A stretch of DNA of 9,686 nucleotides from Oscillospiraceae bacterium (GTDB lineage: Bacteria > Bacillota_A > Clostridia > Oscillospirales > Oscillospiraceae): assembly GCA_017627975.1 (NCBI GenBank), contig JAGAFT010000137.1, forward strand, positions 1 through 9,686, in the 5' to 3' direction. Numbering within the stretch: position 1 is the stretch's first letter; the number at the start of each line of letters is the position of its first letter. Below, one piece after another: positions 1 through 5,987 of the stretch. Below the pieces are notes generated by a model that was not told where the DNA came from, did no database searches, and saw nothing but the letters and a program-made list of their open reading frames with translations. The position numbers were made by a program, and so were the translations under genes.

Positions 1-37
1 ACCTGATATCCAACACAGGGAACAATGACCGAACCTT

Positions 38-44
38 AAGGAGG
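38..44 (+). promoter_or_regulatory. Ribosome binding site of rplQ
   Basis: The sequence AAGGAGG is a near-perfect complement to the 16S rRNA tail. It sits 10 bases before the ATG at 55 and fixes that start. The rest of 1-54 has stops in all three forward frames and may carry the very end of the gene upstream (normally rpoA in this operon). I could not recognise a C-terminus there. Confidence 0.85.
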
Positions 45-54
45 AAATAGTACA

Positions 55-396
55 ATGCCTGGAACCAGAAAGCTCGGCAAGACGACTGCCCAGCGCATGG
101 CGATGCTCCGTCAGCAGGTCACCGATCTGCTCGACAAGGGCAGAATGGAAACCACCGTCACGCGCGCCAAGGAGATCGCTCCGATGGCCGAGAAGATGAT
201 TACCCTTGGCAAGGCGAAAGATCTGGCGTCCTATCGTCAGGCTCTGAGCTTCATCACCAGAGAAGATGTTGCCAAGAAGGTTTTTGATGAGGTCGCTCCG
301 AAGTATGCCGACCGCAACGGCGGCTATACCCGCATCACCCGCATCGGCGCCCGTCGCGGCGACGCTGCCGAGATGGCGGTTATCGAACTCGTCTGA
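55..396 (+). CDS. rplQ: 50S ribosomal protein L17
   Basis: This is the large-subunit ribosomal protein L17, which sits near the polypeptide exit tunnel. The 113-residue protein is full length for the short bacterial form. It opens with the family signature [20 protein letters not shown], followed by the conserved [21 protein letters not shown] stretch (residues 34-54). It ends in the usual basic-to-acidic tail with [20 protein letters not shown]. The start is fixed by a strong AAGGAGG 10 bases upstream. In most bacteria rplQ is the last gene of the alpha ribosomal operon, after rpoA, so the window probably starts at the end of the S10-spc-alpha cluster. In many Firmicutes the next genes encode ECF transporter ATPases, but here the next gene is a HAD phosphatase. 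Confidence 0.97.
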   Translation: MPGTRKLGKTTAQRMAMLRQQVTDLLDKGRMETTVTRAKEIAPMAEKMITLGKAKDLASYRQALSFITREDVAKKVFDEVAPKYADRNGGYTRITRIGARRGDAAEMAVIELV

Positions 397-411
397 TCTG
401 AAAGAAAAAAG

Positions 412-444
412 AAGTCCCCCGACCGGAAGCGGCCGGGGGACTTT
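412..444. terminator. GC-rich hairpin after rplQ, probably bidirectional terminator
   Basis: The arms AAGTCCCCCGACC (412-424) and GGCCGGGGGACTT (431-443) pair over 13 positions with one A/C mismatch and enclose the hexaloop GGAAGC. On the + strand only TTT follows before CC, so termination of rplQ may be leaky. On the - strand the hairpin is followed by a long pyrimidine tract (complement of 399-411) rich in T, so leftward termination looks stronger. The HAD gene begins only about 20 bases later, which leaves no room for a promoter after the hairpin. Confidence 0.75.
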
Positions 445-464
445 CCGTAATGGGAGAATTGACG

Positions 465-1109
465 ATGAAGAAAACGATCACAACTCTGCTCTTCGATTTC
501 GACGGAACGGTGTTTGATACCGTGGAGGGGATCACAAAGAGCATTCAATACGCACTCCGCAAGCACGGTAGAGATGCCGAGCTCGAGGAGCTGCGCTGCT
601 TTGCCGGGCCGCCGCTTGTGGACAAGTTTATGGAGGTCTACGAGGTCACAAAAGAAGAGGCGGAACAGCTTGTAACGGATTTCCGGGAGCGCTATGTCCC
701 GATCGGCGTATATGAGTCGAGCCCCTTCCCGGGAATCCGCGAACTCCTAGAGGCGATTCGCGCGGCGGGAAAGAAGACGGCCATTGCGACCTCCAAACCG
801 CAGGCGCTTGCCGAACTGCTGCTTCAGCGCGCCGGGCTCCGGGACCTCTTTGATGTGGTGGTCGGAAGCGGAGGCGGCGTGAACAACGACGCCAAATGGC
901 AGATTGTCACCCGGGCGATGGAGCTCTGCGGTTCAAAGCCGGAAGACTGCGTTCTTGTCGGAGACACGAAGTATGACGTGGAGGGCGCGAAGAAGTGCGG
1001 CATTCCCTGTATCGGGGTACGCTGGGGCTATGCGGCCGAAGGCGAACTGGAAGCCGCCGGCGCCGCCGCGATTGTGGAGACACCGGGGGAGCTTAGAACA
1101 ATTCTGTAA
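465..1109 (+). CDS. HAD-superfamily phosphatase, phosphoglycolate phosphatase-like
   Basis: This is a cytoplasmic haloacid-dehalogenase-type phosphatase of subfamily IA with 214 residues. All four catalytic motifs are present: motif I DFDGTVFDT (nucleophile D11, acid/base D13), motif II ATSKP (T109/S110), the lysine K144, and motif IV GDTKYDVEGAKKCGIP (D167, D171). The helical cap lies at residues 15-80, as in Gph and PpaX relatives. The family removes phosphate from phosphoglycolate, pyrophosphate or sugar phosphates, and the sequence does not say which. The chosen ATG at 465 has GGAG 8 bases upstream. An in-frame ATG at 450 would add five residues (MGELT) but lies almost against the hairpin. 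The gene is probably expressed by read-through from rplQ, because no promoter fits between them. No terminator is obvious after the stop. Confidence 0.9.
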   Translation: MKKTITTLLFDFDGTVFDTVEGITKSIQYALRKHGRDAELEELRCFAGPPLVDKFMEVYEVTKEEAEQLVTDFRERYVPIGVYESSPFPGIRELLEAIRAAGKKTAIATSKPQALAELLLQRAGLRDLFDVVVGSGGGVNNDAKWQIVTRAMELCGSKPEDCVLVGDTKYDVEGAKKCGIPCIGVRWGYAAEGELEAAGAAAIVETPGELRTIL

Positions 1110-1159
1110 GGGGATAATGAAATAAGAAGTTCAAACAGATGTGTTATTCAAGTATGGAA

Positions 1160-1774
1160 TCAGCCTGTTCGATTGTTTTCTCTCCAATTATAGTTTTCAT
1201 TCCCTTCGTAATAATAATTCTTTCCCTTCCATTCTGTATACCAACTTTCAGTACTCTCGTCAAACCATGCCCATATTTCTTTTGTGATATTATTAATTGG
1301 AAAAGCATTTGTTTGGAATTCTAATGCACTGCCTGTAACATTAAATATATAATAATATTTACCGCTAACCTCATCTGAACCAGATTGCTTTCTTTCATAC
1401 CCTGAGGTGAAGTAATTGTTTCCATCTAAATGGGAAAGACTGCTGAAACCTGTGGTGACAGAACTTCCGCTTGTCACGATCACATCTTCCGTATTGAATT
1501 GTATAACTTCTAATTTGGGAGAGTTCATTTTTTTCATATCGATATCTCCAAGACTCAAGCAAAACACTTTGTTGTAATATATTGTAATCAATTCGTTACT
1601 AAATTCAAGCCCCGGATATATTTTTGTATAGCTGCATAAAAACGGCATATCAAATTTGTCTATAATGCTGAAAGCGTCACGCTCAAAATCGAGTGTGACG
1701 CTTTCAGCATCTCTGGACAGTGATGAAATGTAACAAAGATCAAGTAATATTTCGCATCCCGTTCCAGGAGACAA
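1160..1774 (-). CDS. AT-rich hypothetical protein, probably 5'-truncated
   Basis: This 204-codon frame opens at a TTG inside the end of the kinase gene and matches no family I recognise. From about residue 40 onward it looks like a real soluble or extracellular domain, rich in Tyr, Asn, Ser and Trp, with segments such as KYYYIFNVTGSALEFQTNAF and KEIWAWFDESTESWYTEWKG. It has no signal peptide or membrane segment. The first 35 codons are doubtful: codons 1-11 overlap the kinase gene out of frame, and codons 22-37 are encoded by a near-perfect palindrome. The first in-frame ATG is codon 43 (1648), with no ribosome binding site. Base composition differs sharply from both sides; for example 1321-1380 has only 19 G+C in 60. 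It may be a remnant of a transferred gene, or a cargo gene whose true start was lost. Confidence 0.45.
   Translation of the reverse strand: MSPGTGCEILLDLCYISSLSRDAESVTLDFERDAFSIIDKFDMPFLCSYTKIYPGLEFSNELITIYYNKVFCLSLGDIDMKKMNSPKLEVIQFNTEDVIVTSGSSVTTGFSSLSHLDGNNYFTSGYERKQSGSDEVSGKYYYIFNVTGSALEFQTNAFPINNITKEIWAWFDESTESWYTEWKGKNYYYEGNENYNWRENNRTG
1665..1710. repeat. 46-base near-perfect palindrome (20-base arms, 6-base loop)
   Basis: The arms 1665-1684 and 1691-1710 are reverse complements at 19 of 20 positions; the outer 16 are perfect (ATGCTGAAAGCGTCAC). The loop is AAAATC. Read on the - strand, the hairpin starts 30 bases after the kinase stop codon, so in RNA it would form a very stable stem at the 3' end of the exporter operon. 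No T-tract follows on either strand, so it is not a standard intrinsic terminator. It also lies at the border between the GC-rich operon and the AT-rich segment. It could be an RNA 3'-end stabiliser, a recombination or integration site, or the target of a dimeric DNA-binding protein. Confidence 0.85.
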
Positions 1775-2480
1775 GAGCGGCTTCCGGCTCCATATTGCAG
1801 AAAAGGCAGTAGAAACGGGTACAGTCTCCCAGAGCCCTGATCATTGTCATGGTTTTCTGCATGATAAGGGAATCAGGGGAACGGTAGCTCTGCTGCAGAA
1901 GCAGGGGAGCGGCCTCCCGGAAGGATAGCTCTTCGATCCGGTTTTCTTCCCCGCGATTGAGGAAGCAGATGGCACGCAAGGGAACGATACCATTCCGGTT
2001 CAGACCCTCTTTGCCGGACCATGGTGTTCCGCAGGCTTCACAGATGCCATCTCTGAGCCTGAGAAGCGGCTTGTCTCCGTTTACCACATAGGCTCCCGGC
2101 ACCTGCTCCAGCCACAGTCGGGTATGGGTGGTCTTGCCGGTGCCGGAAGGAGCGGTGAAGAGAAAAGCTTCCGCCCCGACCGCGACAGCGGAACCGTGCA
2201 TCAGCCAGGCGTTGTACTCCGGCATCCGGGCGGCAATCTTGCGATAGACGGCCAGGGTCTCAAGATAGGGTTCGGGATAGAGAAAAGATGGCTTTCCTTC
2301 CAAAGCCGCTTCACGCAGAGACTTTTCCTGCTCATAGCGGATATCCTCCGGCTCTGTCTCAATCCGGAAAGACAGCTCGGGCAGATCAGAGAGATAGTCC
2401 CTGCAAAGGTGAAAAACCTCGTCATACAGACTGCGGATGCCGATGGCCTGACCGGCAAGGGAGATCTGAAACTCTCTCAT
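1740..2480 (-). CDS. HPr kinase/PEPCK-like P-loop kinase of an RRE-associated system
   Basis: This is a 246-residue cytoplasmic protein of the HPr-kinase/phosphoenolpyruvate-carboxykinase-like fold. The N-terminal 90 residues are poorly conserved. The nucleotide-binding core starts at LMHGSAVAV (residues 93-101), with the Walker A loop APSGTGKTTHT (110-120), the metal-site segment VVNGDKPLL (132-140) and the family-typical GTPWSGKEG (151-159). Relatives next to PqqD-like genes occur in clostridial clusters and in phosphorylating lasso-peptide clusters, where the kinase phosphorylates the precursor peptide. The start ATG at 2480 overlaps the stop of the PqqD-like gene as ATGA, so the two are translationally coupled. 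The C-terminus appears complete. It lacks the N-terminal regulatory domain and HPr-recognition context of true HprK, so a role in sugar catabolite control is unlikely. The actual substrate cannot be told from the sequence. Confidence 0.8.
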   Translation of the reverse strand: MREFQISLAGQAIGIRSLYDEVFHLCRDYLSDLPELSFRIETEPEDIRYEQEKSLREAALEGKPSFLYPEPYLETLAVYRKIAARMPEYNAWLMHGSAVAVGAEAFLFTAPSGTGKTTHTRLWLEQVPGAYVVNGDKPLLRLRDGICEACGTPWSGKEGLNRNGIVPLRAICFLNRGEENRIEELSFREAAPLLLQQSYRSPDSLIMQKTMTMIRALGDCTRFYCLFCNMEPEAALVSWNGMRNIT

Positions 2481-2749
2481 GGCACGATCAGGAGCCCTTC
2501 GCGGACAAGCTGATTGAGGAAAGCCGCAAGCTGCTCACCAATCTCACGGTCATCGGAATCGGGATAGCGTTCCCGGAGAATCCGATGCACCGTTTCCGGG
2601 GTGGTGTCTTCCTTCAAAAGGTCCAGAATCTCGGCGGAGACGTCGTTCATCCGCAGCATTCCGTTAAACTGCACCGCGTTCTCCCCGACCGGAACGGCCA
2701 TATACTCTCCGTCCATCTCCATGACCGAAAACTCATATCGAAGTTTCAT
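2477..2749 (-). CDS. PqqD-like peptide-binding protein (RRE domain)
   Basis: This 90-residue protein fits the PqqD family, the RiPP recognition element fold. It has an N-terminal beta region (YEFSVMEMDGEYMAVP, residues 5-20), the conserved hinge LRMNDVSAEILDLLKE (32-47), a middle helix around PETVHRILRERYP (51-63) and a last helix EIGEQLAAFLNQLVREGLL (69-87). In known systems such proteins hold the leader of a precursor peptide and present it to a modifying enzyme. Here the partner is most likely the kinase gene that overlaps its stop by four bases. A GAGGT 8 bases before the ATG supports this start. The gene lies 27 bases after the acyltransferase-like gene. No precursor peptide is visible nearby, so the peptide it binds is unknown; it could be encoded elsewhere. 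Confidence 0.85.
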   Translation of the reverse strand: MKLRYEFSVMEMDGEYMAVPVGENAVQFNGMLRMNDVSAEILDLLKEDTTPETVHRILRERYPDSDDREIGEQLAAFLNQLVREGLLIVP

Positions 2750-2776
2750 CGTATCAACCTCACTGTTGGGCCAGAA

Positions 2777-3820
2777 TCAAAGAAAATCCACAATGCGGCG
2801 GAATCCGTATTCACAGGCGCCCGCCAGCAATGCCGGGAGCAAGGTGAAGATAAATACGGCAACGCCGCCGAAGTTCAGAACAAGGGAAGCAGGCCTCTCA
2901 CCAAAGAGCGTCAGCAGCATAGGGAGGAAAAAACCAACCGGCTGATGGAAGGCATAGATAAAACGGGAGAGACAGCGGGCATGCCGGAATACGGCGCCCA
3001 GTTCCTCCTCCGGATGAGCCAGTGCGATGCAGCAGAGGGAAAAGGCGATGAGGCCATAGCCGATCATGTGTCCGACATAGACCAGCTTTCCCGTATAGGA
3101 GAGAAGCATGATCTCCGCAAGGGCCAGAACAATTCCAAGAATCAGAAGCCCGCCCCAAAGCAGGGGATTGATCAGAAAGAGACGATCGGAGTGCCGCCGG
3201 AGCAGGGCTCCCAGCAGCAGATAGGGGAGCGCCCGGGTAACGGCGTTGGCGGGGATATAGGGATACCCCAGAAGATTCAGCTTGATCAGACCGGCAAATT
3301 CCCCACTGAGAAGCATCACAACCGTTGTCAGAATGAAAAGCGGAAGCACAAGAAAAGGCAGATGCCCCTTCCGGTCCAGAAGCCACAGAAGCACCCAGGC
3401 GTAGAATAAGGACTGAATGAACCAGAGGCACTCACCGGTCTGAAAAGGCCAGACGCAGAGCACGACAAAGTTGAAGAGTACGCGTTTTATCGGGACATCG
3501 CCAAGCCAGTCGACGCCCTGCAGGGTGAAGACCAGAGCATTCAGCCCAAGATAGAAAAGCGTAAGGACCAGAAAGAAAATTCCCGTCGAACGGATTGCAC
3601 GGAGAAGCTTTCCGTGACGCGCGTCATCGTCTTCATCCAGGACAAAGAAACCGCACAGAATATAAAACGCCAGGGGAGCGGCCCGACAGAGATCCCGCAC
3701 CGCGCTCCCGATTGTCCCCGGAAGGCCGAAGGACAGCACGCAGACCGCGGGCATCAGCAACAGCTTCAGGCGGTCGGCGCCATAGCCGTAAAGAGTCATT
3801 TCTTCCATTTGCTCATTCAT
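2777..3820 (-). CDS. Multi-span membrane protein, acyltransferase-3 (OafA-like) family
   Basis: The protein has 347 residues, most of them in about ten hydrophobic segments, so it is an integral membrane protein. Its length, span pattern and motifs such as CLWFIQSLFYAWVLLWLL (131-148) and RFIYAFHQPVGFFLPM (near 286-301) fit the acyltransferase-3 family, whose members transfer acetyl or other acyl groups to sugars, lipids or peptides at the membrane. The first span (about 17-34) lacks the histidine usually found at its end in active members; H292 in the AFHQP motif is present. It may therefore be diverged or inactive, or act differently. The ATG at 3820 overlaps the exporter stop as ATGA, so I prefer it to the in-frame ATG at 3832. 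In the operon it could decorate the exported product, but that is inference. Confidence 0.7.
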   Translation of the reverse strand: MNEQMEEMTLYGYGADRLKLLLMPAVCVLSFGLPGTIGSAVRDLCRAAPLAFYILCGFFVLDEDDDARHGKLLRAIRSTGIFFLVLTLFYLGLNALVFTLQGVDWLGDVPIKRVLFNFVVLCVWPFQTGECLWFIQSLFYAWVLLWLLDRKGHLPFLVLPLFILTTVVMLLSGEFAGLIKLNLLGYPYIPANAVTRALPYLLLGALLRRHSDRLFLINPLLWGGLLILGIVLALAEIMLLSYTGKLVYVGHMIGYGLIAFSLCCIALAHPEEELGAVFRHARCLSRFIYAFHQPVGFFLPMLLTLFGERPASLVLNFGGVAVFIFTLLPALLAGACEYGFRRIVDFL

Positions 3821-5823
3821 GGCACCCACCATCCGTTCTCGTTTTCCGGCTCCGGCAGTTCCGGCAGTGCGGAAACCGTCTTCGCAGTCTGCCTTCGGAG
3901 ATAGGCGTCCTGCTCCGCGGCACGATTCCGCAGGGAATCCGTCACGGATGTGCTGTCGACAGGGCGGGGAATCAGGGATTCCGCCACCGCGGGAGCCACT
4001 TCTTCGATCCCGCCGCCGTGGATCCGGTAGATCCGCTGACAGAGCTTCAGCGCGCCGGGGCGGTGGGTGGAGATGATGATCGCTTTGTTAGGATGGAAGC
4101 GGATGATATTGCGAAGCACGGCCTCTTCCGTTTCGGCATCGAGCGCGCTTGTCGCTTCATCAAGCAGAAGAATCGGGGCATCACGCAGCAGAGCCCGCGC
4201 GATGGCGAGACGCTGGGCCTGTCCCTCGGAAATGCCGCGCGCACGTTCTCCGAGAGAGGTGTAAATCCCATTGGGCAGCTGAGAGACAAAGTCCCAGGCA
4301 CAGGCGGTCCGGAGGGCGGAGACGATCTCTTCATCGGTGACATCCTCCCGGACATTGCGCATGTTTTCGGCAACGGTGCCGGAGAGAATGCTGTTCCCCT
4401 GCGGTACATAGGCAAAGAAGCGCCGCAGGTCCGCATTCACAGGGACAGCCTGCCCGTCGGAGCCGGTGAGCGTAACACTGCCCTCCAACGGGCGGAGCAT
4501 TCCAAGCATCAGGCGCATGAAGGTGGTTTTCCCGCCGCCGGAAGGGGAGAGAACAGCCACGATTTCTCCCGGGCCGACGGAGAGGTTCAGATCCTGATAG
4601 ATCTCCTTTTCTTCGCAGTAGCCGAAGCGCACGTGATCGAGCTTCACGGTGAGACCGTCGTCCGCAACGCGGCGCATCGCCTCATAGCTTTCGGCGTCGT
4701 GCTCTTCCCGCGGCAGATCCACGAGCTCCCGGATGCGGTGTGCGGAGACGGCGGAATTCAGCATGCCGGGGATGGTGCCGATGAGGCTGTTGAAGCGCCC
4801 GCTGAGACTGCCGCGCTGCTGAAGAAAGAAGGCCATGTCGCCGTAGAGAATCTGACCGTTCCAGAGCCGGTACAGACAGTAGCCGAAGGCAGCCATGGAG
4901 ACGGTGGTGGAAACCAGCGTCAGGAGAATGCGGGAACGGATCTCAAACCGGTTATAATCGAGGCTGTAGTCCTTGTAGCGCTGCTGCCAGGAGCGGAGCT
5001 TTTTCGAATAGGTACCGAACACGCCGAAGGATTTGATCATGTCGAAATTGAAAAAGGTCTCCACCTCAAAGGACATCATGCCGGAGTTGAGCTCGAGTAT
5101 GCGTTTGCGGTATTCCTTCATGCGGCGCATGATCCAGCGGCTCATCACCAGCAGGAAGGGGGCGGAGAGAACGGCAATCCAGGCCATGATGGAATCCATC
5201 CGGAAGAGCACCACGAAGGTGACGACAAAGGTATAGATGTTGATGATGAGATTCGGAATCCAGTTGATGGCGTTGGAGGCAATGGTCCCGACATCACCAT
5301 TGAAGCGGTTGAGCAGATCCCCGCTGGGATAGCGGCTCAGCTCGTCCCAGCGCGCGTCGATGATCCGGTCAAAAATCTCGGCCTGGATGTCATTGCTGAC
5401 ATAGATGGAAATGCGGGTGAAGATCCGGCTGCTCAGACTGGAAAGCAGGAGCGAGAAGGCCGTCATCCCCAGCATGGCACCCAGGAGCAGCCAGAGCTTG
5501 TCCCGCTGCTGGCCAACGACGATGTTGATGAGTGTCCGGCTCAGCCAGGCTGAACCGATGGAGAGACTGGAACCGAAGATCCCAACCAGCGTATAGAACA
5601 CGATGATCCATCGATATTTTCTGGAGAAGCTGAAAATCCATTTCCAGTCGTCGATAAAATCCGCGAAGGTGCCATCGTCGAGCCGCCGAATGAGCTCCTG
5701 GATTGCGTCGCTGTGAAACAGACGGTTCAGGCCGGTATAGTGTTCTGTTTCTTCAGTCTCCGCAGCGGGAGAGCTCTCGGCGGACCCGGAATTATCCAGT
5801 TGTCCGCCCTGCCAGTTTGTCAT
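3817..5823 (-). CDS. ABC exporter, fused membrane and ATPase domains
   Basis: The protein has 668 residues. A polar N-terminal extension (1-70) is followed by a six-span type IV exporter membrane domain (about 72-350) and an ATPase domain (about 393-605). Visible ATPase motifs are Walker A SPSGGGKTT (426-434), the Q-loop VPQGNS (Q475), the X-loop LGERARG (524-530), the signature ISEGQAQR (531-538; ISEGQ in place of LSGGQ), Walker B ILLLDEATSALD (551-562) and the H-loop STHRP (H587). A 60-residue polar tail follows. It has no C39 peptidase domain, so it would not cleave a double-glycine leader. It likely works as a homodimer exporting a lipid, peptide or modified product. It is the first gene of the four-gene operon behind a consensus promoter. 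I chose the ATG at 5823; the in-frame ATG at 5841 is also downstream of the promoter but has no ribosome binding site. Confidence 0.9.
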   Translation of the reverse strand: MTNWQGGQLDNSGSAESSPAAETEETEHYTGLNRLFHSDAIQELIRRLDDGTFADFIDDWKWIFSFSRKYRWIIVFYTLVGIFGSSLSIGSAWLSRTLINIVVGQQRDKLWLLLGAMLGMTAFSLLLSSLSSRIFTRISIYVSNDIQAEIFDRIIDARWDELSRYPSGDLLNRFNGDVGTIASNAINWIPNLIINIYTFVVTFVVLFRMDSIMAWIAVLSAPFLLVMSRWIMRRMKEYRKRILELNSGMMSFEVETFFNFDMIKSFGVFGTYSKKLRSWQQRYKDYSLDYNRFEIRSRILLTLVSTTVSMAAFGYCLYRLWNGQILYGDMAFFLQQRGSLSGRFNSLIGTIPGMLNSAVSAHRIRELVDLPREEHDAESYEAMRRVADDGLTVKLDHVRFGYCEEKEIYQDLNLSVGPGEIVAVLSPSGGGKTTFMRLMLGMLRPLEGSVTLTGSDGQAVPVNADLRRFFAYVPQGNSILSGTVAENMRNVREDVTDEEIVSALRTACAWDFVSQLPNGIYTSLGERARGISEGQAQRLAIARALLRDAPILLLDEATSALDAETEEAVLRNIIRFHPNKAIIISTHRPGALKLCQRIYRIHGGGIEEVAPAVAESLIPRPVDSTSVTDSLRNRAAEQDAYLRRQTAKTVSALPELPEPENENGWWVP

Positions 5824-5863
5824 ACTGCACCATCCATCCATGAAAAAACTGATTCTATCTTGT

Positions 5864-5891
5864 ATTATAGACGGCGGGCTTTTCGCGTCAA
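5864..5891 (-). promoter_or_regulatory. Sigma-A promoter of the exporter operon
   Basis: Read on the - strand, TTGACG (5891-5886) and the perfect -10 box TATAAT (5869-5864) are separated by 16 bases. Transcription would start near 5857, giving a leader of about 34 bases before the ATG at 5823. This rules out a longer exporter start upstream. Confidence 0.8.
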
Positions 5892-5925
5892 GGAACAAAA
5901 CGGAAAAAAGAAAACACAAAAAGGA

Positions 5926-5965
5926 AGCATCCCCTAAAAGAGACAGTCTTTCCTCAGGGGATGCT
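5926..5965 (-). terminator. Intrinsic terminator of cyuA
   Basis: A perfect 10-base stem (AGCATCCCCT at 5926-5935 and AGGGGATGCT at 5956-5965) has further AAAGA/TCTTT pairing inside. Read on the - strand it starts 22 bases after the cyuA stop and is followed by a T-rich run (complement of 5898-5925). It isolates cyuA from the exporter operon promoter just beyond. Confidence 0.88.
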
Positions 5966-5987
5966 CTGATAGGAAGCAATGGAGAAC

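Noticed and set aside
1665..1710. The palindrome as a conventional intrinsic terminator
   Set aside because: No run of T follows it on either strand, so it is listed as a repeat of unknown role.
2288..3409. A 373-codon open frame on the + strand
   Set aside because: It is antisense to the kinase start, the PqqD-like gene and the acyltransferase-like gene. It is very rich in Lys, Gln and Gly with no domain structure.
3595..5553. A 652-codon open frame on the + strand
   Set aside because: It is entirely antisense to the exporter and the end of the acyltransferase gene. Its translation has no recognisable motifs, while the opposite strand carries complete ABC motifs.
5824..5979. A longer N-terminus for the exporter starting at 5979
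   Set aside because: This extension would be translated from the cyuA terminator and the exporter promoter itself, upstream of the predicted transcription start.
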